Origin: Propionivibrio sp.
GTDB taxonomy: Bacteria; Pseudomonadota; Gammaproteobacteria; Burkholderiales; Rhodocyclaceae
Assembly (NCBI GenBank): GCA_029975435.1
Contig: JARKPC010000014.1
Location: forward strand, 1 to 42,711
Length of the DNA: 42,711 bases
Direction: 5' to 3'
Positions within the stretch are counted from its first letter, which is position 1, and the number at the start of each line of letters is the position of its first letter. Of this stretch, positions 1-8,013 are shown piece after piece. The notes under the pieces were generated by a model, which worked only from the letters and a program-made list of their open reading frames with translations, ran no database searches and was not told the DNA's origin. The translations under genes were made by a program, and so were the position numbers.

Positions 1-249
1 CTGCATGCCGTGCGAACCCATTGGGGAATTGAAAACAGCCTGCATTGGTGCCTTGACGTCACCTTTGGCGAGGATGCCAGCCTGATCCGTCTGCGCAATG
101 CCGCCCAGAATTTCTCTTTCCTGCGCCGCGCCGCCTTGAAACTCTTTCGCGCCGACAAATCCCGGGTCATGAGCTTGCCACGAAAAATCAAGACCGCTGC
201 CTACAATCCAGCCTATTTGGCTGCCGCTTTGCAGCTACGGGAAATTTGA
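1..249 (+). mobile_element. ISAs1-family transposase, C-terminal fragment
   Basis: The frame is open from the first base and ends at TGA 247-249, so the gene begins outside the window. The visible 82 residues contain HWGIENSLHWCLDVTFGEDAS followed by a run of basic and Leu-rich residues, which is the conserved C-terminal block of ISAs1-type DDE transposases (the Glu of the triad lies in the HWGIEN region). The family is normally about 370 residues, so roughly the last fifth is present. No clear terminal inverted repeat could be identified in the following 170 bases. The call rests on remembered family motifs; IS identity would need a database search. Confidence 0.78.
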
Positions 250-419
250 TGCTCCGCCCCTGGAGTGAACGGGCGGGCGCAGGGGGCTGGTCAAAGCAGC
301 CAACCACGGCGAATACAGCGGAAAGAACGCAGCGGAAAACTGTGAAAGGGAAGCTCTTCGCCGCGCCCGCGGTGATTGAATGGGAATTCAAACGAAGAAT
401 GACGGGACGCCGTCTCGGT
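250..419. other. Non-coding stretch downstream of the transposase fragment
   Basis: No convincing gene. It should hold the right end of the ISAs1-type element. A small hairpin (GGCTG 285-289 with CAGCC 297-301) is visible, but no repeat that pairs with a left end, which is outside the window. Confidence 0.4.
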
Positions 420-1064
420 TCAAATGCCGATAAAGGCGGGGAGGTTGGGCGGATTTGCGGAAGTGCAGCCCGCGTCGATCTCCGGATGACCGGCATGCAG
501 CTTCAGCGGGATCACCCCGGCCCAGACCGGGATCGCCATGTCTTCCTCCGCATCAATAACTCCACCGGTACGTATTTTTGCGGCGGCTTCGAGCAATGAG
601 ATGCGCAGCAGGCGCGTTCCTGCGATTTCGGCGGGCGATGGGGCGCGCACGAGTTCGGCGCGGCCGGGGCTGACATGCTCGACGAAGACTTCGAATTCGA
701 CGGCTTTGATGGCGGGATCCGTCACTTCCTCGAAGCGCCCGTAGATCACCACCGAACGGAAGTTCATCGAGTGGTGAAAGGCCGAACGCGCCAGCACCAG
801 GCCATCCACATGTGCGATGCACACCGAGCACTCCCCGGTCGTCAACGCTTGCGCCATGCGCGAATTGTTGGCGCCGTGGATGTACAGGTGATCGCCGGAG
901 CGCCAGCAGGCAGTCGGCAGGCAGTGCACGCTGCCGCCATGGTTGAAGGCGACCTGGCAGATCAGCGCTTCGTCGACGATCGCCTCGACCGTGGCACGGT
1001 CGTAATGGGCGCGTTGCGGCTTGCGGCGGATCTCGGTGCGGGCGGATGGTGGAATGTCGGACAT
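420..1064 (-). CDS. Pyridoxamine 5'-phosphate oxidase-related FMN-binding protein
   Basis: A 214-residue protein of the PNPOx-like split-barrel flavoprotein superfamily. The N-terminal half shows the typical run ALICQVAFNHGGSVHCLPT (about residues 33-51), then GDHLYIHGANNSRMAQAL (about 57-74) and CSVCIAHVDGLVLARSAFHHS, matching the pattern of small FMN proteins annotated as pyridoxamine oxidase-family or nitroimidazole-resistance-like. It is not PdxH itself, whose length and motifs differ. The start at 1064 is preferred over the upstream ATG at 1094 because AGGAG sits five to six bases before it. It is divergently transcribed from a MocR/PdxR-type regulator with 85 bases between them, which suggests that regulator controls it. 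Substrate unknown. Confidence 0.8.
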   Translation of the reverse strand: MSDIPPSARTEIRRKPQRAHYDRATVEAIVDEALICQVAFNHGGSVHCLPTACWRSGDHLYIHGANNSRMAQALTTGECSVCIAHVDGLVLARSAFHHSMNFRSVVIYGRFEEVTDPAIKAVEFEVFVEHVSPGRAELVRAPSPAEIAGTRLLRISLLEAAAKIRTGGVIDAEEDMAIPVWAGVIPLKLHAGHPEIDAGCTSANPPNLPAFIGI

Positions 1065-1149
1065 GGTCGGCTCCTGGGAAAGAAGCGCCAGCATAGTCCG
1101 ATTGTGGCACCATGCATGGATCCAGTTTGTCTCAAATATATAGAACCAG

Positions 1150-2586
1150 ATGCCGCTCGATCTTTTCTTGAAATCGCTGAACGACCCGCTCGGCCCGCAT
1201 GAATCGCGGCAGGCCCGTCTTTACGGGCTGTTGAAGGAGGCCATTCTTTCCGGCCGGCTGGCGCCTGGAGCACGCCTTCCCGGCACGCGCCAACTCGCGG
1301 CCGATTACCGCATGGCGCGGAACTGCGCGCTGTTCGCTTACCAGCAGCTGCTGGCCGAGGGCTTTCTGCAGGCCGATCGGGGCGGAACGCGGGTCGGCGC
1401 CTTGCCGCTGTCGGCCAGCGCGGGAAGTTCGCCGGCCAAGGTGCCGGGCGGGCCGTGTCTTTCGCTGCGGGCGCGGCAACTGCCTCCCTCGATCAGTGGT
1501 GAGAACTACCTGCCTTTCGCGCCCGGGGTTCCCGATCTGAATGCCTTCCCCTGGCGCGCCTGGTCGCGGGCCTTGCAGCGTGCCTGGAACGAGGTCAGCG
1601 CCCGGCAGGTGGCCTATGCGGAGCCAGGCGGCGAGCCTGAACTGCGCCGGGCGGTGGCGACCTTTCTTTCGGCGCGGCGCGGTGTCGCGTGCACCCATGA
1701 ACAGGTATTCATCTTCCCCGGCGCGCAGGCGGCACTCGACGCCTGCGCGCGGCTGCTGGCGGATAGCGGAGATACGGTCTGGCTCGAGGAACCTTGCTAC
1801 ACAGCGGCGCGCAACGCCATGCTGGCGGCGGGCTTGACAACCGTGGCCGTGGCGGTGGACCGGGACGGCATGGCGCCGGACGAAATGTTGTGGGCCGCCT
1901 CGCCGCCTCGCCTGATCTATGTGACACCGTCGCACCAGTATCCTCTGGGCAGCGTGCTCAGCCTGGAACGGCGCCTCGATCTCCTGAATCGCATCGGCGG
2001 CGGCTGGCTGATCGAGGACGACTACGACAGCGATTTCAACCACGCGCGGCCGGGGGCGCCGTTACCGGCCATCCAGGGGTTGCGTCCGGATGCCCCGGTA
2101 ATCTACGTCGGAACCTTCAGCAAACTGCTCTATCCCGGGCTGCGCATCGCCTACATGGTCGTTCCGCGCTGGGCCGTCAAGGACATCGGCGAAGCCGTCC
2201 GCAACCTCTATCGCGGCGGGCAGGCCGTCGAACAGCGGGCTCTGGCGCGCTTCCTCGATGGCGGCCAGTTGACCCGCCACATCCGGAGCATGGCGCCGAT
2301 CTACCGCGAACGGCAGAGCGTCCTGCGCGCGGAGTTGCGTGCCCGATTCGGCGATGGCGGAGAAATCCTCGGCGGGCAGGCGGGACTGCACCTCGTGCTG
2401 CGCCTGCCGGGCGGCTTGCCGGATACGGCGTTTGCCGAGGCGGCGCTGCGCCGCGGTGTCGTCGTGCGCGCGCTGAGCAGCTATTACTCGCAGGGCGGGG
2501 GCGGCAACGGCTTGGTGCTGGGCTACGGGATGGCGGAGGCGAAACAGATACCGGGGCTGGTTGCCAGAGCTTTCTCGCGGAGCTGA
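1150..2586 (+). CDS. MocR/PdxR-type transcriptional regulator (GntR HTH + aminotransferase-like domain)
   Basis: A 478-residue chimeric regulator. Residues about 12-75 form a GntR winged helix (LYGLLKEAILSGRLAPGARL, then LPGTRQLAADYRMARNCA). Residues about 110-478 form a fold-type I aminotransferase domain: FPGAQAALDACARLL, the Asp-Tyr pair in IEDDYDSDF, and the PLP lysine K325 in FSKLLYPGLR. Family members use PLP as effector and regulate vitamin B6 or amino-acid genes. The gene is divergent from a PNPOx-like flavoprotein, and the shared 85-base region is the likely target. Its 3' end faces the next gene, only 11 bases away. Regulator identity is secure; PdxR itself is not proven. Confidence 0.88.
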   Translation: MPLDLFLKSLNDPLGPHESRQARLYGLLKEAILSGRLAPGARLPGTRQLAADYRMARNCALFAYQQLLAEGFLQADRGGTRVGALPLSASAGSSPAKVPGGPCLSLRARQLPPSISGENYLPFAPGVPDLNAFPWRAWSRALQRAWNEVSARQVAYAEPGGEPELRRAVATFLSARRGVACTHEQVFIFPGAQAALDACARLLADSGDTVWLEEPCYTAARNAMLAAGLTTVAVAVDRDGMAPDEMLWAASPPRLIYVTPSHQYPLGSVLSLERRLDLLNRIGGGWLIEDDYDSDFNHARPGAPLPAIQGLRPDAPVIYVGTFSKLLYPGLRIAYMVVPRWAVKDIGEAVRNLYRGGQAVEQRALARFLDGGQLTRHIRSMAPIYRERQSVLRAELRARFGDGGEILGGQAGLHLVLRLPGGLPDTAFAEAALRRGVVVRALSSYYSQGGGGNGLVLGYGMAEAKQIPGLVARAFSRS

Positions 2587-2597
2587 ACTGAACTTGG

Positions 2598-3629
2598 CTA
2601 GAGGTAACGTGATGCGGCCTGGAAGTCCATCTTTTGCGGGGGAGGTACTTCGTCACGGTCGACGCGCGCCACAATGAACGCCCGGCTCAGCGGGTTAGCT
2701 CCTTTCAGGGATATGGCCGCGAATCGTACGTCGGCCACCGCTTCGGATGTGGTGGTGTCGTCAAGCACGACGTTCATCGGGCTTAGGCGTAAATGCACCG
2801 GCTCGATCGAGAGATAATCCTGGGGATTGTCGAGCACCGTTTTCAGTGATTCGAATTGGCTCTCCAGCAACGCTTCGGTCGTGTCGAGCGCTTCAAGCTG
2901 TCGTTCGTTTTCCAGGAGTTTCGCTTCCAGTTCCGCCTGTTCGCTTGGTTTTGCGGGCGCTTCTCCCAACATCGAGCCCAAGCCCGGCCCATGCTTGCTC
3001 AGCAGCCGCAAGCGAGCACGAATGAGCGAACGCGCTGCCTGGAGTTCGTTGCGCTCGTTCCTTTCCGTGCCGATCTCGGACAATGCCCTGGAGACAAGGT
3101 GCTCGAAGACTTCGATGCCGACCACGCGGCGAAGGCGCTGTTCGTCTTCGGCGCAAAGGCGCGTCTTGTGGTCGGAGAAATTGACCATGCGTTGTGCCAC
3201 ATCGCGCATCACGACATCACCTTGCAGGGCCATGCCAAAAACCCGCTCTTCGCGATAGGCCATGCCGAGAATGACATAGGCCGCTTGGAGATCGGGCGAT
3301 GCCGAGAAAAGGGCGCGCAAATCATCAGCGCGGCTCAGCAAGGTCTGCAGGTCTGCAGGCGCGACGAAGAAAGCCTTGAGCGCTGGGTCGGTTGACCATG
3401 CCCTTGGAGACAATGGTCTGGCGGGAGGGAAGTACTTCACCCGTTCCTTCATGAATCCAATCGTAGTCGCGACCGACGGCGAAAGACGTTTCTCGCAGTT
3501 GCGCACGAGCTTCAGGCGGGGGTTCGTCAGGGCGATGGCCTTGCCAACGGCCCACTGCACGGTGTCGTCCGAGACGCGTTCGGGATCGAACCGAGTCGAT
3601 CCATTCCTGAACCAATCCAGAATGCTCAT
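2598..3629 (-). CDS. Conserved hypothetical protein with C-terminal coiled coil
   Basis: A 343-residue protein of no family I recognise. It has no signal peptide or membrane segment, so it is probably cytoplasmic. The N-terminal 225 residues look mostly helical. Residues about 229-267 are rich in Glu, Leu and Gln with heptad-like spacing and should form a coiled coil. The last 75 residues contain strand-like hydrophobic stretches (MNVVLDDTTTSEAVADV, FAAISLKGANPLSRAFIVARV) suggesting a small beta domain. The start is well supported: GGAGG lies about six bases before ATG 3629. Codon use matches the neighbours. It stands alone between a convergent regulator and a GNAT gene on the same strand, with no functional hint. 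Confidence 0.82.
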   Translation of the reverse strand: MSILDWFRNGSTRFDPERVSDDTVQWAVGKAIALTNPRLKLVRNCEKRLSPSVATTIGFMKERVKYFPPARPLSPRAWSTDPALKAFFVAPADLQTLLSRADDLRALFSASPDLQAAYVILGMAYREERVFGMALQGDVVMRDVAQRMVNFSDHKTRLCAEDEQRLRRVVGIEVFEHLVSRALSEIGTERNERNELQAARSLIRARLRLLSKHGPGLGSMLGEAPAKPSEQAELEAKLLENERQLEALDTTEALLESQFESLKTVLDNPQDYLSIEPVHLRLSPMNVVLDDTTTSEAVADVRFAAISLKGANPLSRAFIVARVDRDEVPPPQKMDFQAASRYL

Positions 3630-3744
3630 TTTGTCCTCCGATACTCGTGCGTTGGCTTGCTCCCCCGTTTTTCATCATAGGCTCGAGAATCGCCGGGCGC
3701 TGGCAGCACCCGGACGCAGTTCCTCCGGTTACACCGAGCACACT

Positions 3745-4263
3745 CTATACCGTTTGGCGCCACATATGGACCTTGTTGAGAAAGCCATCGCCGAGCTTGA
3801 CGGCTAACGGCTCTGTGCCGAACGGAATGAACCCGCAGTCTGCATAGAGGCGCACGGCCGCCAGGTTTGATTCAGTGACAGTGAGCTGCACAACCTCGGT
3901 GATTTGCGACCGGCGGGCCTGGCAAAGGATTTCTTCGACGAGAGCCTTGGCAATGCCTCTGCCCCTGGCGGCAGGACGAACGTACATGCCGAAGAGCGTG
4001 GCCTTGTGCCGGGTACGTGCGCGCTGCTCGAACGAGAGGCCAGCCGCTCCTGCAAGCTCCTGTCCGAAAAACGCACCGATGACCAGTTCGTGAACCTCGG
4101 ATCCCATGGCTACACGCTTCGCCCACCACGCGATGGGCAGGTTTTCGCGCTCGGCTGCCGTTGAGGTAAAGGCTTCCGGCGCAAGCGAGTAGGCCTCGAG
4201 CATGAGTTCCCGATAGGCTGGCGAGTCTGATGGAAGAAGGCGGCGAATGATGGGGGTTTGCAT
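3745..4263 (-). CDS. GNAT-family N-acetyltransferase
   Basis: A 172-residue single-domain acetyltransferase. The acetyl-CoA pyrophosphate loop is visible as RPAARGRGIAKALVEE (R100-G-R-G-I-A), preceded by the beta-4 strand TLFGMYV and followed by VVQLTVTESNLAAVRLYADCGF, the usual C-terminal motif B. It transfers acetyl from acetyl-CoA to an amine; the acceptor cannot be told from sequence. It lies 115 bases upstream of the coiled-coil protein gene on the same strand, too far for tight coupling. No strong ribosome site precedes ATG 4263, but alternative starts would cut the beta-1 strand (IIRRLLPSD), so this start is kept. Confidence 0.85.
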   Translation of the reverse strand: MQTPIIRRLLPSDSPAYRELMLEAYSLAPEAFTSTAAERENLPIAWWAKRVAMGSEVHELVIGAFFGQELAGAAGLSFEQRARTRHKATLFGMYVRPAARGRGIAKALVEEILCQARRSQITEVVQLTVTESNLAAVRLYADCGFIPFGTEPLAVKLGDGFLNKVHMWRQTV

Positions 4264-4467
4264 GCTGTTTAATATTCAGGCTGGCTGGTTTGGCGCGACG
4301 GATCGGGCGCAGGCCGGATTCGCAAGGTGGCCGCCTTGGTTGGCAATCGTGAAACCGACATTGCCACGGAGAGCCGTCGAGGGCAGAATCCCGAGCGGGA
4401 GCCGGTTCTTCTTCGCCGTCTGGAATCGGGCATGGTGACTGGATAATCGTTGGATAGGGGACTATCT

Positions 4468-4857
4468 GTGGACTCGAAATACATCCTTAATATTACCGAA
4501 CTGGACTCTCAGCACGAGGAAATCGAGACTATTTTCATCGCGCTGCAGGCGGCCATCGATGATAAGGAACGTTGGCACGCTCTTCTTGAAAACCTTTGCG
4601 AAAAACTCAAATTCCACTTCTACGCCGAAGAATCCATCATGAGAGTTTTTGCGTATCCGGAATACCAGGAGCACCGGAAATCGCATCTCGAAATCCTGAA
4701 AACGGTCGAAGGTTACAGAAACAGGGATTTGACCGAAGCCGACGTTGCCACGCTGAGAGATCATCCCATGCAACTCTTCCTCGAGCAGATTCTCACTCAG
4801 GACCTGAGGTTTGCGGCCTTTCTCAATCGAAACAAGGAACGTCTGGGAATACAGTAG
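4468..4857 (+). CDS. Bacteriohemerythrin-like protein missing one iron-ligand His
   Basis: A 129-residue hemerythrin-fold protein (four-helix bundle, diiron O2 binding in the family). Ligand positions visible: His16 (DSQHEEI), His50 and Glu54 (HFYAEE), His69 and His73 (HRKSH), Asp112 (TQDLRF). The position five residues before Asp112, normally the fifth His of the HxxxxD motif, is Gln107. Iron binding may therefore be altered or mononuclear, or the protein may sense something else. The GTG start at 4468 is chosen over TTG 4450 because AGGGG precedes it by seven bases and it gives the family's normal N-terminus. It stands alone 298 bases upstream of tnaA; no chemotaxis domain is fused. Confidence 0.87.
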   Translation: MDSKYILNITELDSQHEEIETIFIALQAAIDDKERWHALLENLCEKLKFHFYAEESIMRVFAYPEYQEHRKSHLEILKTVEGYRNRDLTEADVATLRDHPMQLFLEQILTQDLRFAAFLNRNKERLGIQ

Positions 4858-5015
4858 CGGCTGGTGCCCGCTGCCACAACGGGGCGGAGCCTCTGGCCAT
4901 TACAGAAATCTGAAAACCGTTCCCGTGGTGTGATGTTGTCCCCCGGATTCTGCTTTGCCCCGTGGATACCCGTCTCGCGTCTGACGAAACATTCTCGCGC
5001 CCCCCGGAATTCTTG

Positions 5016-5084
5016 ATGTGGAGCAGATTGCGTAGTGGCTTGCGGGCAGCCTGGGTGATCCGAAAAATTTCTCGACTGTTGTAA
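5016..5084 (+). CDS. Candidate leader peptide ahead of tnaA
   Basis: ATG 5016 opens a 22-codon frame ending at TAA 5082-5084, 70 bases before tnaA. The peptide is Arg-rich and has Trp at positions 2 and 13. Enterobacterial TnaC leaders sense tryptophan through a key Trp at about position 12, an Asp after it and a terminal Pro. Here the Trp is present but the WFNID-like and Pro-stop elements are not. The ribosome site is weak (GGAA). This is a position-based suggestion and could be a chance frame. Confidence 0.25.
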   Translation: MWSRLRSGLRAAWVIRKISRLL

Positions 5085-5125
5085 ATAACCGACACCACGA
5101 CCTTGATGCCGGTGATAGTTTTCCA

Positions 5126-5148
5126 TTCCTCAAAAAACCAACGAGGAA
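5126..5148 (+). promoter_or_regulatory. Hairpin sequestering the tnaA ribosome-binding site
   Basis: TTCCTC (5126-5131) is perfectly complementary to GAGGAA (5143-5148), with an 11-base loop. The right arm is the Shine-Dalgarno sequence, six bases before ATG 5155. Folding would hide the ribosome site, so translation of tnaA may be controlled by upstream RNA structure or by a translating ribosome. The stem is only six pairs long. Confidence 0.45.
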
Positions 5149-5154
5149 CCCGCG

Positions 5155-6528
5155 ATGCCAAAAACCCTGATCGAACCCTTCCGCATCAAGAGCGTCGAGC
5201 CGATCCGCATGACGTCTCGCGAAGAGCGCGTGCGCCTGCTCGAAGAGGCCAGGCTCAACGTCTTCAAGCTGCGCGCCGAAGACGTGCTGATCGACTGGTT
5301 GACCGATTCCGGAACTGGCGCCATGTCGTCGCGGCAGTGGGGCGCGATCATGGAAGGGGATGAAAGCTATGCCGGGGCGCGCAGCTTCTACCGCCTCGAA
5401 GCGGTCATCCGCAAGATCACCGGCATGACGAATTTCGTGCCGACGCATCAGGGCCGCGCCGCCGAAAAGGTGTTGTTCACGGCGACATGCAAGAAGGGCG
5501 ATCTGGTGCCGAACAACTGTCACTTCGATACCACCCGCGCCAATCTCGAATACATCGGCGTCGAGGCGGTGGATCTGGTGATCCCCGAAGGTCTGCAGCC
5601 CAGTCTGGTGCATCCCTTCAAGGGCAATATCGATCTGGCGCGGGTGGAAGCCGTCCTCAAGACAGATGCCCATCGAATCCCATTCGGCATGATCACGGTG
5701 ACCAATAATACTGGCGGCGGGCAGCCGGTATCGATGGCCAACATCCGCGCTTACGCCAAGCTGCTCAAGCAATACGGAAAGCCGTTCATCATCGACGTGT
5801 GCCGCTTTGCTGAAAATGCCATGTTCATCAAGATGCGCGAGCCGGGATACGAAAATTCAACGATTGCCGAAATCGCCGCCGAGATGTTCTCGTATGCCGA
5901 CGGGGCCACGATGAGCGCGAAGAAGGACGGCATGGTCAACATGGGAGGTTTCATCGTATTGCGCGACGACACCTGGATGGACGACGTGCGCAACGCGCTG
6001 ATCATGACCGAGGGCTACCCGACCTACGGCGGGATGGCCGGACGCGACCTGGAGGCACTGGCGGTCGGGTTGGAGGAGGGGTTGGACGAGGATTATCTGC
6101 GCTACCGTCTGCGTACGGCCGAATACCTCGGCGAAAAGCTCGACGCAGCGGGCATCGGCTTCGTCAAGCCGACCGGCGGCCATGCGGTCTATCTCGATGC
6201 GCGTACCGTGTTGCCGGACATGCCGGTGGAACACTATCCGGCCTGGGCGCTGTGCAACGCGCTGTACCTCGAAGGCGGCATTCGCGGCGTCGAGATCGGG
6301 TCGGTGATGTTCGGAAAGCGTCTCGACGACGGTACCGAGACGTTCCACAAGATGGAACTGGTGCGCCTGGCGTTCCCGCGCCGCATGTACACGCAGTCGC
6401 ACTTCGACTACGCGGCCGAGGTCATCGACGAGGTCAAGGCCAGGGCGGCGGCGATTCGCGGCGTGAAGATCATCAAGCAACCGAAGTTCCTGCGCCACTT
6501 CACGGCCGATTTCGCGTGGGTCGATTGA
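5155..6528 (+). CDS. tnaA: Tryptophanase (L-tryptophan indole-lyase)
   Basis: A 457-residue PLP beta-eliminating lyase, cleaving tryptophan to indole, pyruvate and ammonia. Landmarks: Tyr72 in DESYAG, THQGRAAE (97-104), the PLP lysine K257 in MSAKKDGMV. Tryptophanase is favoured over tyrosine phenol-lyase by specificity positions: Asp125 in FDTT (lyases for tyrosine have FTTT), Ile in GVEIGS where tyrosine phenol-lyase has Arg381, and His448 in LRHFTA where it has Phe. These comparisons are from remembered E. coli TnaA and Citrobacter TPL sequences. No tnaB-type permease is adjacent. The start at 5155 has GAGGAA six bases upstream inside a hairpin. A palindromic repeat follows the gene. Confidence 0.88.
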   Translation: MPKTLIEPFRIKSVEPIRMTSREERVRLLEEARLNVFKLRAEDVLIDWLTDSGTGAMSSRQWGAIMEGDESYAGARSFYRLEAVIRKITGMTNFVPTHQGRAAEKVLFTATCKKGDLVPNNCHFDTTRANLEYIGVEAVDLVIPEGLQPSLVHPFKGNIDLARVEAVLKTDAHRIPFGMITVTNNTGGGQPVSMANIRAYAKLLKQYGKPFIIDVCRFAENAMFIKMREPGYENSTIAEIAAEMFSYADGATMSAKKDGMVNMGGFIVLRDDTWMDDVRNALIMTEGYPTYGGMAGRDLEALAVGLEEGLDEDYLRYRLRTAEYLGEKLDAAGIGFVKPTGGHAVYLDARTVLPDMPVEHYPAWALCNALYLEGGIRGVEIGSVMFGKRLDDGTETFHKMELVRLAFPRRMYTQSHFDYAAEVIDEVKARAAAIRGVKIIKQPKFLRHFTADFAWVD

Positions 6529-6550
6529 TCGTTGGAGAACGCTGAAGTAT

Positions 6551-6580
6551 TCGTCACTCCGGCGTTCGCCGGAATGACGA
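6551..6580. repeat. REP-like palindromic repeat, copy 1
   Basis: TCGTCACTCCGGCG (6551-6564) pairs with CGCCGGAATGACGA (6567-6580) with one mismatch. It belongs to the dispersed type whose translation reads VIPANAG, common between genes of betaproteobacteria. It lies between the convergent ends of tnaA and the SGNH hydrolase gene, where it could also act as a two-way terminator. A related copy is at 24730-24749. Confidence 0.7.
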
Positions 6581-6603
6581 ATCTTCGGTTGATAAGCATT
6601 TTT

Positions 6604-7947
6604 CTACGGGCGCATCAGCATTCCCGTGTCTACCGATATCCCCATCGTGCGGTAGCCCAGCCTGTTCGGGTGCAATTTGTCGCCCTTCCCGCCTACGGTA
6701 TTGTCGGGAACGAATTCAGCGCGCATGCCGCCAGTTTGAGGATCGAGAGTCTCTTTGTCGAAATCAATGACGCCATCGAATATTCCCGATGTACGAATGA
6801 ACTCGTTGAGCGACTTGCGCTTCTCGTTTTGCTCCGGGAAACCGTGCGCGGCGCTGGTTGACCCAAGGGCGGATACTACCGTCGCACCGTAGATCTTCAT
6901 CTTCGGGTGATGCGCACGAACCCGCTCGACGACGGCTTTCATTTCCGCCTTGGCAACATCGGCCTCACGATTCCCGTTCTTGCTGAAATCGTTGATGCCC
7001 TCAAGCCAGATCATGGCGGACACTCCGGAAAGGGTCAGCACGTCGCGTTCGATGCGCTGGCCTGCCGCCGGGCCGCCGGGGAACGGTTTGGTCGGCGAAT
7101 ACTCGGCGGGGCCAGCGATCTGGTTTCCGCCTATTCCGGCATTGACCACCGCGATCTTGTCACCGTACAGCGCGTGCAGGCGCCGTGACAACACGTCCGG
7201 CCAACGGTCGTCGCCGTTCATGGTGGTTGCGGTGCCGTCGGTGATCGAATCGCCGAATGCCACGACCAGGCGGGTGTCGGCGGGAGCTTTCATGTCGACG
7301 GCGTCAAGAAAATACCAGGAGGCCGTGGCAAAGGGAAAGGCCAGTTCGCCTTCGTCATGGCCCATCGCTCCTGCGTGGGGCGCGGTGACATAGGACGTCG
7401 TGAGTGCCTTGGCGTGCCAGGTCATCGGCCCGCTTTCGCCGGCTATGTGGAAGCTGACGGCAAGTTTACGTCCGGCAAGCAGCCTTTCCGATGGATCCTT
7501 GACGAATCCCAGCGCAATTGCGTCGCTCCAGACGGAAGATCCGGGCGCAACGGTAACGCTATTTCGGCCACCGAACTTGACCGCGTGATTGGTGCCCTTC
7601 ACGACGGCCGAACTCGCCATATGCAGCCCGACGAATACGCCGTCGAACGTCACCGGCTTGGTGCCGAGCGCGTTCGATAGGCGAATGCGCGCCTCCTTGC
7701 CCCAAATGTCGGGTTTCACGATCAGGCGGAAACTCTGATCGACTGCCCCGACTATCGGTGTCGGAAAAACCAGGCTCAAGTCCGGTGGTGCCGATGGATT
7801 GCCTACGGGATAGGGCCCCTGTACTGATCCTGTCCAACTTGTCACCCACTTTGTCCCGCCGGCCGCCCACAGCGCCTGAGAGAAAACCAGGATAAAAACA
7901 ACCAGCCATGATGACAGGAAGGATGTTCGCTTCATGTGTGTTCGCAT
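6604..7947 (-). CDS. Exported SGNH/GDSL-family hydrolase
   Basis: A 447-residue protein with an N-terminal signal peptide (hydrophobic stretch about residues 10-27, cleavage likely after LWA), so periplasmic or secreted. Catalytic blocks: GDSITDG (Ser234), GIGGNQI (oxyanion Gly), GINDF (Asn) and DKLHPN near the C-terminus with the Asp and His. The long region between signal and GDS, about 200 residues, resembles the beta-sandwich seen before the SGNH domain in some esterases and rhamnogalacturonan acetylesterase-like proteins. Substrate is unknown, probably an acyl or acetyl ester. ATG 7947 has GGGGGA five bases upstream and is kept over Met5. It is 66 bases downstream of a GntR gene on the same strand. 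Confidence 0.85.
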   Translation of the reverse strand: MRTHMKRTSFLSSWLVVFILVFSQALWAAGGTKWVTSWTGSVQGPYPVGNPSAPPDLSLVFPTPIVGAVDQSFRLIVKPDIWGKEARIRLSNALGTKPVTFDGVFVGLHMASSAVVKGTNHAVKFGGRNSVTVAPGSSVWSDAIALGFVKDPSERLLAGRKLAVSFHIAGESGPMTWHAKALTTSYVTAPHAGAMGHDEGELAFPFATASWYFLDAVDMKAPADTRLVVAFGDSITDGTATTMNGDDRWPDVLSRRLHALYGDKIAVVNAGIGGNQIAGPAEYSPTKPFPGGPAAGQRIERDVLTLSGVSAMIWLEGINDFSKNGNREADVAKAEMKAVVERVRAHHPKMKIYGATVVSALGSTSAAHGFPEQNEKRKSLNEFIRTSGIFDGVIDFDKETLDPQTGGMRAEFVPDNTVGGKGDKLHPNRLGYRTMGISVDTGMLMRP

Positions 7948-8013
7948 AGATTCCCCCGCTTTTTTAAGTGTTGAAACTTGAAACTGAATCCAGCCCGAGG
8001 CTGGAAAACGAAC

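Larger units (their letters stand above)
4858..5154. other. tnaA upstream region
   Basis: About 300 bases without a clear protein gene. It holds a candidate 22-codon leader ORF (5016-5084) and a hairpin over the tnaA ribosome site (5126-5148), both listed separately. No convincing intrinsic terminator follows the hemerythrin gene. Confidence 0.6.

Noticed and set aside
5155-6528. Tyrosine phenol-lyase as the identity of the beta-eliminating lyase
   Set aside because: The Thr, Arg and Phe specificity positions of that enzyme are Asp, Ile and His here, as in tryptophanase.
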